64,000 nt of DNA from Bacteroidales bacterium. GTDB lineage: Bacteria; Bacteroidota; Bacteroidia; Bacteroidales; UBA10428. The position numbers and the translations under genes are program-made. Positions 43,098-51,229 of this stretch are shown one piece after another (positions within the stretch are counted from its first letter, which is position 1; every line of letters begins with the position of its first letter). The notes under the pieces are model-generated. The model was not told the origin of the DNA. It searched no databases and saw only the letters and a list, made by a program, of their open reading frames with translations. Location: positions 1 through 64,000 of the forward strand of contig DATGXG010000013.1 of assembly GCA_035299085.1 (NCBI GenBank). The letters run 5' to 3'.

Positions 43098-43122
43098 TTG
43101 CTTAATCCAAAACAACAACATC

Positions 43123-43863
43123 ATGAAAAAATCAATAAGCGTATTATTATTTTCCTTTTTTGCATTGTCGATTTGGTCACAGACAGCTGATGATATAGTA
43201 AAGAAATATATTGAGAGCATCGGTGGCGAGGCAAAGTGGAAGGCTGTTCAGACAGTTAAATTACAGGGCACTGTTCCTACGCCACAAGGTGATTTTAATT
43301 TTGATATGATGCGCAAGGCACCCAACAAGTACATCCTTTCACTTGACATTATGGGTCAGAAATTTATTCCGCAGGCTTATGACGGAGAAACGGGCTGGAC
43401 AATCAATCCTTTTATGGGAGATCCGAATCCCCAGAAACTTCCCGAAGACCAGGTGAAATCTTTAAAAGACGAAGCTGACTTCGAGGATCCTTTTATTGAT
43501 TATGCTAAAAAAGGCAGCGAAGTTACATTGATCGGATCATCTGATGTTGACGGTGTAAAATGCTATGAAGTAAAACTGGTAAAGAATAAAGGCAAAGAAA
43601 ATGAATCAGTGATGAATTATTTTTTCGATGCTGAAACATATCTTCCGGTGATGGTTAAGCAAACTGCCACAAGCGGTCAGATGGCAGGCCAGGAAATGAA
43701 TGTATATTACAGCGATTACCAGGATGCCGGTAACGGTCTGATTATGCCATTTGCTCTTGACACAAAAGTTGGCGGACAAAGTGTACAGGCTGTTAAATTT
43801 ACAAAGATCGAGTTCAACACCGAGATTGCAGATGATGTATTCAAATTTCCCGCACAGCAATAA
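43123..43863 (+). CDS. Periplasmic outer-membrane lipoprotein-sorting-like protein (LolA fold)
   Basis: A 246-residue exported protein with signal peptide (MKKSISVLLFSFFALSIWSQ). The mature part is beta-rich with an N-terminal helix (DDIVKKYIESIGGEAKWKAV) and segments KAPNKYILSLDIMGQ, YDGETGWTINPF and YFFDAETYLPVMV, characteristic of LolA/LolB-fold proteins that shield lipids or lipoproteins in a hydrophobic cavity. It is too divergent to be called the true LolA, of which a separate copy is expected elsewhere. Divergent from the ECF operon; a bidirectional terminator follows the stop. Confidence 0.75.
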   Translation: MKKSISVLLFSFFALSIWSQTADDIVKKYIESIGGEAKWKAVQTVKLQGTVPTPQGDFNFDMMRKAPNKYILSLDIMGQKFIPQAYDGETGWTINPFMGDPNPQKLPEDQVKSLKDEADFEDPFIDYAKKGSEVTLIGSSDVDGVKCYEVKLVKNKGKENESVMNYFFDAETYLPVMVKQTATSGQMAGQEMNVYYSDYQDAGNGLIMPFALDTKVGGQSVQAVKFTKIEFNTEIADDVFKFPAQQ

Positions 43864-43895
43864 ATGTTAAAGAAGTTTATTGTTTGAAGTTTGAC

Positions 43896-43913
43896 GTTTG
43901 ATCAACATCAAAC
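43896..43913. repeat. Short inverted repeat related to the 40.76 kb element
   Basis: GTTTGAT (43896-43902) pairs with ATCAAAC (43907-43913) around CAAC. Upstream it is preceded by TTTGAAGTTTGA-type sequence, the same composition as the element at 40760-40807. The two copies flank the ECF operon and the LolA-like gene. Confidence 0.55.
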
Positions 43914-43914
43914 A

Positions 43915-43949
43915 AAAAAAAGGGTGACTCAGAAAAGTCACCCTTTTTT
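43915..43949. terminator. Bidirectional terminator between the LolA-like and thioesterase genes
   Basis: AGGGTGACT (43921-43929) pairs with AGTCACCCT (43936-43944) around a 6-nt loop, with A-runs before and T-runs after. It serves both convergent genes. Confidence 0.92.
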
Positions 43950-43951
43950 AT

Positions 43952-44356
43952 TCAGAAATATTTCCTGACGGCCTCCAGGAAAAATTCAGGTGCTCTTTTA
44001 GGTCTTCTTGTTTTTACATCCACAAAAGCAAGAACCGTGTTGCCGGTGCAAACAAGTTGTTTTTTTTCGTTATAAATTTCATAGTCAATGTCGAGTTTAA
44101 TTTCAGGCAGTGTTTTCAGACATGACTTAACCGTAAGCAATTCGTCGTACAGCGCCGGTGTCTTATAATCAACCTTAAGGCTTCTGACCGGCATAATAAT
44201 CCCCGAATCTTCAATCTCGCGATAACTGAGTCCCAGTGACCGGATCATATCGGTCCTTGATACTTCGAAATATTCGGGATAATGACCGTAATACATATAG
44301 CCCATTCGGTCAGTTTCGCCATAACGAACCCGAATAATTGTTTCAGTACAATACAT
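43952..44356 (-). CDS. Acyl-CoA thioesterase (4HBT/YbgC family)
   Basis: A 134-residue hotdog-fold thioesterase. The signature GETDRMGYMYYGHYPEYFE contains the catalytic Asp of the 4HBT family (in TDRMG). It hydrolyses acyl-CoA thioesters; in YbgC relatives the substrates are short-chain or aromatic CoA esters. The start ATG at 44356 lies 3 bp after the SDR stop, so the two are probably co-transcribed. The terminator described at 43915-43949 follows. Not part of a tol-pal cluster. Confidence 0.88.
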   Translation of the reverse strand: MYCTETIIRVRYGETDRMGYMYYGHYPEYFEVSRTDMIRSLGLSYREIEDSGIIMPVRSLKVDYKTPALYDELLTVKSCLKTLPEIKLDIDYEIYNEKKQLVCTGNTVLAFVDVKTRRPKRAPEFFLEAVRKYF

Positions 44357-44359
44357 AGT

Positions 44360-45169
44360 TTAATTTTTCAGGGGAGAATCAGGCTCTTTGGCCATTTTAA
44401 TATAAGCAGCATGTTCAAGGAAACGCGGTGCAATACGTTTAACCATTGCAGTCATCTTACCTTCAAGCGTGAGGATTACATAATTTCGACGGCGCCTGAT
44501 CGCTTTAACGATTGCTTTTGCAACTTCCTCAGGTTGCATCATTTTTTCTTCCTCACGGGGTGTGAAGCCTTGTTGCGTTCCATCAGCAGTTAGGGCTTTT
44601 TTGCGTATATCAGATTTTGTAAAACCGGCACAGAGAATCAGAACATGCAATCCATTTTTAAGATTTTCAATACGCAGTGTTTCAAGAAAACCATGTAAGG
44701 CATATTTGGATGCTGAATACCCTGTCCTGCCTGGCAAGCCAACGAAACCTGCGACAGAGGACACACCTACGACTGAACCGTGTTGTTCAATCAGGTAAGG
44801 CAAGGCATACTTTGTGCAGATGACAGCCCCCCAGAAGTTAACATCAAAAAGCCTTTTCAGAACATTCAAATCCACGTCACGGAACAGGGCTCTCATGGAT
44901 ATACCGGCATTATTAATGAGTACATCAATTTTGCCGTATTCACGGATGGTAGTATTTATAAGATTAATACAGTCTTCTTCGCGGGTTACGTCGGTTTTCA
45001 CGGCAATAGCGGAGTAACCTTTTTCCTGAAGTGAATTCATGATCTGGGTCAGTAATTCGAGTCTCCTGGCTGCAAGTACAACTTTTGCGCCCATTTGAGC
45101 AAACTCGGTAGCGGTTGCCAGTCCAATGCCTGATGATGCACCAGTGATTATAACAACTTTATCCTTCAT
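44360..45169 (-). CDS. Short-chain dehydrogenase/reductase
   Basis: A 269-residue NAD(P)-dependent oxidoreductase of the classical SDR family. The Rossmann motif is TGASSGIGLATATEFA (9-24), followed by NNAGISM, the catalytic Ser segment VVGVSSVAGFVG and YSASKYAL (Tyr and Lys). The C-terminal tail (MVKRIAPRFLEHAAY) is longer and basic, as in DltE/YqjQ-type SDRs. The substrate is unknown. It shares a transcript with the thioesterase, so an acyl or keto substrate is plausible. It is distinct from the FabG at 31.8 kb. Confidence 0.85.
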   Translation of the reverse strand: MKDKVVIITGASSGIGLATATEFAQMGAKVVLAARRLELLTQIMNSLQEKGYSAIAVKTDVTREEDCINLINTTIREYGKIDVLINNAGISMRALFRDVDLNVLKRLFDVNFWGAVICTKYALPYLIEQHGSVVGVSSVAGFVGLPGRTGYSASKYALHGFLETLRIENLKNGLHVLILCAGFTKSDIRKKALTADGTQQGFTPREEEKMMQPEEVAKAIVKAIRRRRNYVILTLEGKMTAMVKRIAPRFLEHAAYIKMAKEPDSPLKN

Positions 45170-45288
45170 GGATTTTATTGATATTCGGTTATAAAAATAG
45201 GTAATTAACCTGAAGTAAATCGGTTTAACTCATAAAATTGTCAGCAATTCTAAAACTAAGTGGTAATTTTACAAAGCAATTGACAATT

Positions 45289-46581
45289 ATGATCGGCACC
45301 AATCAGCCACTGGCAGACAGAATGAGACCTGCAACACTTGAGGAATATGTGGGACAGGAGCATTTAGTTGGCGAAAATTCAATCTTAAGAAAGAGCATAG
45401 AAAACGGGAACATTCCGTCTTTTATATTATGGGGCCCTCCCGGAGTTGGCAAGACTACACTTGCCCGGATAATTGCCGGAAAACTCGACAGGCCTTTTTA
45501 CCAGTTGAGTGCCGTTCATGCCGGTGTGAAGGATGTTCGTGAGACTATTGAAAAAGCCCGTCAACAGCTGTTCTTTAATAAGCCTTCGCCTATATTGTTC
45601 ATTGATGAGATTCATCGTTTCAATAAATCACAACAGGATTCGCTGTTAGGTTCAGTTGAACAGGGAATTGTAACCCTGATAGGCGCTACCACTGAAAATC
45701 CATCCTTTGAAGTGATCTCCCCGTTGCTTTCACGATGCCAGGTTTACATCCTTAAACCGCTTGGCGTGCAGGAGCTCACCAGGATACTGAACAGGGCACT
45801 CGCTGAAGATTATTACCTAAAACAGATGGTTGTTGAAGTGGAGGAAAACCGTGCCCTCTTTAAACTTTCGGGGGGTGATGCCCGTAAGCTGATGAATATG
45901 CTTGAACTGATCGTCAGCACTCTCGCCACAAACAATACTGGCAGAATTGTGATCACTGACAAGGCTGTAATGGAAATTGTACAGGAGAAGATTGCCATAT
46001 ATGATAAAAGCGGCGATCAGCACTACGATATTATTTCCGCTTTCATAAAATCGCTTCGGGGAAGTGATCCGAATGCGGCTGTATATTGGCTGGCCCGAAT
46101 GGTTGAAGGCGGCGAAGATCCAAAATTCATAGCCCGGAGGATGGCTATACTGGCCGCCGAAGATATCGGGCTTGCCAATCCGAACGCCCTGCTGCTGGCA
46201 ACTGCATGTTTTGAGGCGATCAACCTGATCGGCTGGCCTGAATCAAGGATTATTCTTTCTGAAACAGCCATTTACCTTGCAACCTCTCCTAAAAGCAATT
46301 CATCATACATGGCCATTGATGAGGCAATAGCCCTTGTTAAAGAAACAGGCGATCTGCCGGTACCTTTAAATATAAGGAATGCCCCGACATCGTTGATGAA
46401 AGAACTCGGCTATGGTGCAGAATACAAATACGCTCATGAATATAAGGGTAACTTCACGCAGGAAGAGTTCCTTCCTGAAGCTATCCGCAACCGTATCCTT
46501 TACAGTCCCCAGGATAATCCGCGTGAAGCTGAAATCAGGAAAAGACTGGAATCTATCTGGAAACAAAAATATAACTATTAA
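45289..46581 (+). CDS. rarA: Replication-associated recombination protein RarA (MgsA)
   Basis: A 430-residue AAA+ ATPase related to clamp loaders that acts at stalled replication forks. It has PLADRMRPATLEEYVGQEH, Walker A GPPGVGKTTLAR, Walker B LFIDEIHRFNKSQQD, sensor 1 GATTENPSF, and the tetramerisation domain with GGEDPKFIARRMAILAAEDIG. I chose the ATG at 45289; the frame is open 17 codons upstream. The kdsA gene begins 12 bp after its stop, so the pair is likely one transcript. Confidence 0.92.
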   Translation: MIGTNQPLADRMRPATLEEYVGQEHLVGENSILRKSIENGNIPSFILWGPPGVGKTTLARIIAGKLDRPFYQLSAVHAGVKDVRETIEKARQQLFFNKPSPILFIDEIHRFNKSQQDSLLGSVEQGIVTLIGATTENPSFEVISPLLSRCQVYILKPLGVQELTRILNRALAEDYYLKQMVVEVEENRALFKLSGGDARKLMNMLELIVSTLATNNTGRIVITDKAVMEIVQEKIAIYDKSGDQHYDIISAFIKSLRGSDPNAAVYWLARMVEGGEDPKFIARRMAILAAEDIGLANPNALLLATACFEAINLIGWPESRIILSETAIYLATSPKSNSSYMAIDEAIALVKETGDLPVPLNIRNAPTSLMKELGYGAEYKYAHEYKGNFTQEEFLPEAIRNRILYSPQDNPREAEIRKRLESIWKQKYNY

Positions 46582-46593
46582 ATAGTACACTGA

Positions 46594-47427
46594 ATGGAAA
46601 GTCTTTCATCCATACCTCAGATCAGGCACCTGAACAGCGGAAATTTTTTTCTCATTGCAGGTCCCTGTGTTGTGGAAAGTCGTGAGATCTGTTTTGACAT
46701 TGCTGAAAAGGTAAAATCAATAACAGAGAAGCTGAAGATCCCTTATATATTTAAAAGTTCCTATAAAAAAGCCAACCGTTCCAAATCCGATTCTTTTACC
46801 GGAATCGGTGATAAGGAAGGACTTGAAGTGCTTAAGGATATCAGAAAGGAGCTGGCATTACCGGTTGTAACAGATATCCATTCACCTGAGGAAGCTTATT
46901 TTGCATCGCAATTTGTGGATGTGCTGCAGATCCCGGCTTTTTTGTGCAGGCAAACCGATTTACTGGTAGCTGCAGCAAAGACCGGAAAATATGTAAACAT
47001 TAAAAAAGGGCAGTTTCTTTCCCCGGAATCCATGAAATTTGCCGCTGAAAAAGTGGTTCAGGCCGGGAATAAACATGTGATGCTGACAGACAGGGGTACG
47101 ATGTTCGGTTACCAGGATCTTATTGTTGACTTCAGGGGAATACCGGAAATGAAACGATTCGGATTCCCTGTTATTCTGGATATTACCCATTCGCTTCAAC
47201 AACCTAATCAGAATACAGGAGTTTCAGGCGGCAGGCCTGAAATGATCGAAACGCTTGCTAAGGCAGCCATTGCAGTGGGTGCCGACGGATTGTTTCTTGA
47301 AACTCATCCCGAGCCAATGCTTGCTAAATCGGATGGTGCCAACATGCTACGACTTGATCTCCTTGAACAAATGCTCGAAAAGCTTGTAAGGATAAGGGCT
47401 ACAATAATTGAAAGCGATAAATATTAA
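46594..47427 (+). CDS. kdsA: 3-deoxy-8-phosphooctulonate synthase (KdsA)
   Basis: A 277-residue TIM-barrel enzyme condensing phosphoenolpyruvate with arabinose 5-phosphate to make KDO-8-phosphate, the precursor of the KDO sugar of lipopolysaccharide. It has the typical FFLIAGPCVVESRE start, FKSSYKKANRS with the PEP lysine, DILQIPAFLCRQTDLL (as VLQIPAFLCRQTD here), LTDRGTMFGYQDLIVD and ADGLFLETHPEP. It shows a Cys in the GPCV and LCR segments; metal-dependence is not assigned. It follows rarA by 12 bp and is followed at a distance by a strong terminator. Confidence 0.95.
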   Translation: MESLSSIPQIRHLNSGNFFLIAGPCVVESREICFDIAEKVKSITEKLKIPYIFKSSYKKANRSKSDSFTGIGDKEGLEVLKDIRKELALPVVTDIHSPEEAYFASQFVDVLQIPAFLCRQTDLLVAAAKTGKYVNIKKGQFLSPESMKFAAEKVVQAGNKHVMLTDRGTMFGYQDLIVDFRGIPEMKRFGFPVILDITHSLQQPNQNTGVSGGRPEMIETLAKAAIAVGADGLFLETHPEPMLAKSDGANMLRLDLLEQMLEKLVRIRATIIESDKY

Positions 47428-47544
47428 GGATGTTCTTAATTTGTTTAAAAAAAAACGCAAAGATTTTTTGTTGTTTTGTTGGAACTATTAACATTTTTTA
47501 TACTTTTACTACACTTTAACCCTAACGATTAACTCATATTTACC

Positions 47545-47579
47545 GAAGCCTTCACCAAATGAAGGCTTCTTTTTTTTTT
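47545..47579 (+). terminator. Rho-independent terminator downstream of kdsA
   Basis: A perfect 10-bp stem GAAGCCTTCA / TGAAGGCTTC with loop CCAAA is followed by about ten T. It stands 118 bp after the kdsA stop, with an AT-rich stretch in between. Confidence 0.92.
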
Positions 47580-47583
47580 GTTG

Positions 47584-49713
47584 CTACAGGTTTTCAGGGG
47601 TTTGGGTCATTGCAGGCAATGAAAAAAAGAAGACCGATCCACCCTGTTCATTCGGTTCAAACCAGAGCTGTCCGCCCATCATTTCCGCAATTTTTCGCGC
47701 ATAATACAATCCGAGGCCTGTACCACCATATTTTCTTTTGGCCGATTCATCAAGCTGGCGGAACTTCTCAAAAACAATATCCTTGAATTCTTCAGGTATG
47801 CCGATTCCGGTATCCTTTACATAAAACAACACATTCTGATGATTTTGAATGCATCCGTAGTGAATTGCACCTTCACGGGTAAACTTTACGGCATTGTCAA
47901 GCAAATGCCACAAAACCTGTTGCAGCCGGATAGGATCGGCAACAAGTGAGCCTGATTCAGTCTCGAAATTATCCAGATGAACCTGTATAAAAGGCTTATT
48001 CTTGCGTGAAAGATTGTCGATAATGGGTTCATTAAGCCTGTAAAGGAACTGGCGAATATTGATAAGCGAAGGATGCAACTGAAGATTGCCTGATTCAATT
48101 TTGGAAGTGTCAATCAGGTCCTCAATCATATTGACAAGTACCTTGTTATTTTTTATTACGTGATCATTATATTCTTTTCTCTTTTCCGGGGTAATATCAT
48201 CCCTCAATAAAAGACCGGAAAAACCTGTTATAGCATTTAGCGGGGTTCGGATTTCATGACTCATATTGGCGATAAAGGCTGACTTTAACCTGTCAGATTC
48301 TTCAGCCCTGAGTTTTGCCTTTTCGAGCTCGCGGGTGCGTTCAATAACCCGTTCCTCAAGATTCTCCTTAATGCTGATAAGTTCCTTCTCTGCCCTGATC
48401 CTTTCATCCACCTCTTCAGTGAGCCTGATATTTGCTTTTTTAAGGATACGACTGTAATAAAAGCTTACGCCAAAAATAATCAGGGTAAGGGTGATGATTG
48501 AAAACATCCCTATTGTCCGGCGAATCATATCTTTTACAGCCTCCTGTCTTTGATTCCTGAGATCTTCGATTTCCTTATCCTTCATTTCCATTTTCAGCCG
48601 CAATTCAACTTCGGCAATATTATCCTGAACTTTTTGACTATAAATAGAATCATTCAGAATATGATATTCGTTGAGCTCTTCATAAGCAGTCCGGTAATCT
48701 CCAAGGCTATTAAATACCTTGGAGAGTTCAAAATGACAATCACTCTCATTTTCAGCAAGAGAGATCATCTTAGATATCCGGAGGCTTTTTTGAAGATTTT
48801 CAAGGGCAAGCTGGTAATCCCCGGTTTTCCTGTAAACGCTGCCAATACTGTAAAAACTGTATGCAATTCCGTATTTATAATTCTTTTTAAGCGAAAAGTT
48901 CAGGGCCTTGTTATAATCCTGCAGACTCCTCGGAAAGTCACCCTGTTCTTCATAAGAAGTACCCAGGTTCAGGTACATTTCGGCCATTGAAATGGTATCG
49001 TTAAGTTCCTGGTAGGATTTCAAAGCCGACAAATAATAACCGAGAGCTTCCCTGTATTTTTTCTGATCTGCAAGGATGATCCCTATATTCTGGTTAATTG
49101 ACGCTTCTCCGTCCTTGTCTTTTAATATGCGGTATAAATCAAGGGCTTTCCCATAATAAATCATTGCATCGGAACCCCTTTTAAGCTCGTCATACAATAC
49201 ACCCGTGTTCTGATAAGCCCTTGCCAGTAACTCGTTGTCTTTATAATTAAGTGCAATTCTTGTTGCCTGGTAGTATGAGCGGAAGGCAAGATCATAAATA
49301 CCCGTGTTATAACAGGCATTGCCGTATAAATTATAAGTATACCCTTTCCTTAGTGAATCACCCGTCTGGTCATATAAATAGAGCAGTTTTTCAATATCTT
49401 TTATTGAATTCTGGTACTCTTCATTGTCATAATAATAACCGGCGGAAATTTCAAGAGCTTCTGCCTGCAGTTCCGGTGCATTGTTGGCCTGGGCAAGCCT
49501 GTATGCTTCTTCGGCAAATACCAGACAGGTGTCATTGTTTGCACGGGAATAAAAAGTAGCCTTTTTAATGAGGTTTTCGATCTTTTGCTTTTCGCTGGCA
49601 AGGATGGAACGTTCACCCGACTTGTCATTAATAGTCCATCCCCTTGATAATGGCAGAAATATCAAGCCAAATAAAAGAATAAAACCGGAGAATCGTTGCT
49701 TTAACTTATTCAT
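47584..49713 (-). CDS. Sensor histidine kinase with TPR sensor region
   Basis: A hybrid-less membrane histidine kinase of about 710 residues. It has a signal/anchor segment ([20 protein letters not shown]), then seven or so tetratricopeptide repeats in the periplasm (for example [20 protein letters not shown] and [20 protein letters not shown]), a transmembrane helix ([18 protein letters not shown]), a coiled coil, a HisKA domain with [16 protein letters not shown] and a HATPase domain with the [11 protein letters not shown]-box and [10 protein letters not shown]-box. TPR sensors in Bacteroidota sense unknown signals, sometimes with a dedicated partner. The ATG at 49713 is chosen; the open frame runs further into the rnpB gene, which is not protein-coding. 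No response regulator is adjacent. Confidence 0.88.
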   Translation of the reverse strand: MNKLKQRFSGFILLFGLIFLPLSRGWTINDKSGERSILASEKQKIENLIKKATFYSRANNDTCLVFAEEAYRLAQANNAPELQAEALEISAGYYYDNEEYQNSIKDIEKLLYLYDQTGDSLRKGYTYNLYGNACYNTGIYDLAFRSYYQATRIALNYKDNELLARAYQNTGVLYDELKRGSDAMIYYGKALDLYRILKDKDGEASINQNIGIILADQKKYREALGYYLSALKSYQELNDTISMAEMYLNLGTSYEEQGDFPRSLQDYNKALNFSLKKNYKYGIAYSFYSIGSVYRKTGDYQLALENLQKSLRISKMISLAENESDCHFELSKVFNSLGDYRTAYEELNEYHILNDSIYSQKVQDNIAEVELRLKMEMKDKEIEDLRNQRQEAVKDMIRRTIGMFSIITLTLIIFGVSFYYSRILKKANIRLTEEVDERIRAEKELISIKENLEERVIERTRELEKAKLRAEESDRLKSAFIANMSHEIRTPLNAITGFSGLLLRDDITPEKRKEYNDHVIKNNKVLVNMIEDLIDTSKIESGNLQLHPSLINIRQFLYRLNEPIIDNLSRKNKPFIQVHLDNFETESGSLVADPIRLQQVLWHLLDNAVKFTREGAIHYGCIQNHQNVLFYVKDTGIGIPEEFKDIVFEKFRQLDESAKRKYGGTGLGLYYARKIAEMMGGQLWFEPNEQGGSVFFFSLPAMTQTPENL

Positions 49714-49786
49714 ATCAGTCATGGACTGAACTGAATACGAAATACAGTCAAAAGGGTTATAATTTGAACTTAATAACTGATCCCGG

Positions 49787-50126
49787 AAAAAAGCAGCTGA
49801 CCTGTAAGCCGGATTCTGTTCCCGGTAAAACCGGGCCCCTGTCATTTATCTGGTCGATCTACCCCCCGGTATCGGACGAGCAGTCCTTAGCACCGGTATA
49901 CATGATCTTTCAACCCGCAAGGCAGACAGCTTATGATGTTGCCACCATAACTGGCAGGCTCTTACCCTGCCTTCTCACCCTTACTCCGGATTAACCGGAG
50001 CGGTTATTTTCTTCTCCGCTACTATGCCCTCGCGAACATCTTCCCTTTCGGAAGTGCGGTGCTCTGTGTTGTCCGGACTTTCCTCCCTTCCAATTAAATG
50101 GAAAAGCGACAGAGCGGTCGGCTACT
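49787..50126 (-). ncRNA. rnpB: RNase P RNA (catalytic subunit of ribonuclease P)
   Basis: The ribozyme that cuts the 5' leader from tRNA precursors. On the minus strand it has the universal 5' core GAGGAAAGTCCGGAC (complement at 50071-50085), GAGGGCATAGTAGCGG in the middle, and the 3' core ACAGAATCCGGCTTA (complement at 49805-49819). The ends pair into P1: AGTAGCCGACC at the 5' end (near 50126) and GGTCAGCTGCT at the 3' end (49792-49802), with one mismatch, followed by a T-run. The length is about 340 nt. The 5' end overlaps the last bases of the Smr-domain gene (stop at 50122), so the two may be transcribed together. Confidence 0.93.
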
Positions 50127-51177
50127 TTTTATCCAGTATCAGATGAACCATCGTGGCTCCAAATCCATATTCTTTAAACGAAGCATCCTGGTAAATAAAG
50201 TTAGGATACTTTTCCTGAATTTCTTTACGGATTTGCATTTTGAGTGTCCCCTGTCCCAACCCGTGAATAAAGACAATCCGCTTCAGATTTTTACTTATCG
50301 CTTCTTCAATTCCCGAATGAAACCTGCTCATTTGAAGGGCAAGAATGGCACCAGGGTTAAGATTTCCTCCTTCATAATGGAGATCGATCTCAAGGGTATC
50401 CGGCTGAGACTCTTTTTTCTTAGGTTTTGCAGGACTATCAACTTTGAGTTTCTCCTGAATGATCTCTTCAGGAACATCAATTTGTACCTCACCGATCGTT
50501 TCCTCTTTATCTGATATTCCAAAGAGGACGGCCTTTTCTTCGAAATAGTCGTTTTCGCGATAATAACTTTCCTTACTGAAATTAATCAGGTTAAGATCAA
50601 GTAATTTATCAACGGGACTTTTCCGTATATACCTGCCTTTGCTGACAAACAGAATTTGTATATGCAGGTGACTGATTTTGCTCAGCAATGTCTGATCAAA
50701 CGAAGCCAGGTATGTTTTTGTGTCAGGTTCAATAGTTCCGGAGCTTACAAAATACATCGACCCGCCCTCTTTCTTACCTGCAAAATAATAAAGCATATAA
50801 GGAGAATCATTAATAAGGTAGCAGGCGATATTGCTGTTAAATACCGGCCCGTTATTTTCAGCAATAAAACCAATCCAAAGTTTGGTAACAGAATCAAATG
50901 ATACATTAACCGGAATCTGTGGTTTGATTTCAACTGCCTGGCGGATAGGTTTAGGTTCAGCCGGAATTAACTTTTTCAAAGGCTTCTCCGGTTCCTCTTC
51001 TTCCTCCCTTTCGGTATAATTGAAATTCCGGGCTGGCACGAGCTCTTTTGCACTTACAGGTATTTCAAAACCGTCCCCGGTTAGAACAATAATTCTGCCA
51101 TTCTCATCGATCCGGTTAATTGTGCCTCCCCCGGTATCATTTAGGAAACTTACTTTGTCACCTGGTTTAAACTTCAT
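50122..51177 (-). CDS. DUF2027-Smr domain protein
   Basis: A 351-residue protein in Bacteroidota form: an N-terminal DUF2027 beta-rich domain (start MKFKPGDKVSFLNDTGGGTI) and a C-terminal Smr domain as at the end of MutS2 (EIDLHYEGG, then RIVFIHGLGQGTLKMQIR, and a final YGFGATMVHL). Smr domains bind or nick DNA or RNA, for example in ribosome rescue. I chose the ATG at 51177; the frame is open 17 codons upstream across the promoter box. Its stop codon (TAG, 50122-50124) is inside the P1 helix of rnpB. Confidence 0.85.
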   Translation of the reverse strand: MKFKPGDKVSFLNDTGGGTINRIDENGRIIVLTGDGFEIPVSAKELVPARNFNYTEREEEEEPEKPLKKLIPAEPKPIRQAVEIKPQIPVNVSFDSVTKLWIGFIAENNGPVFNSNIACYLINDSPYMLYYFAGKKEGGSMYFVSSGTIEPDTKTYLASFDQTLLSKISHLHIQILFVSKGRYIRKSPVDKLLDLNLINFSKESYYRENDYFEEKAVLFGISDKEETIGEVQIDVPEEIIQEKLKVDSPAKPKKKESQPDTLEIDLHYEGGNLNPGAILALQMSRFHSGIEEAISKNLKRIVFIHGLGQGTLKMQIRKEIQEKYPNFIYQDASFKEYGFGATMVHLILDKK

Positions 51178-51203
51178 GGTTGCCTGCTTTCTGTAATGAA
51201 AGG

Positions 51204-51221
51204 CAAAAATAACTATTTTTG
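51204..51221. promoter_or_regulatory. Overlapping divergent -7 boxes for the Smr gene and queA
   Basis: TATTTTTG appears on the minus strand at 51211-51204 (for the Smr gene) and on the plus strand at 51214-51221 (for queA). The boxes lie back to back, 2 bp apart, so the two polymerase footprints must overlap almost completely. For queA the start codon is only 9 bp downstream, a nearly leaderless mRNA. Confidence 0.55.
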
Positions 51222-51229
51222 CGGGCACT

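Noticed and set aside
49714..49845. N-terminal extension of the TPR histidine kinase
   Set aside because: The extension would translate the 3' end of rnpB; the ATG at 49713 starts a signal peptide.
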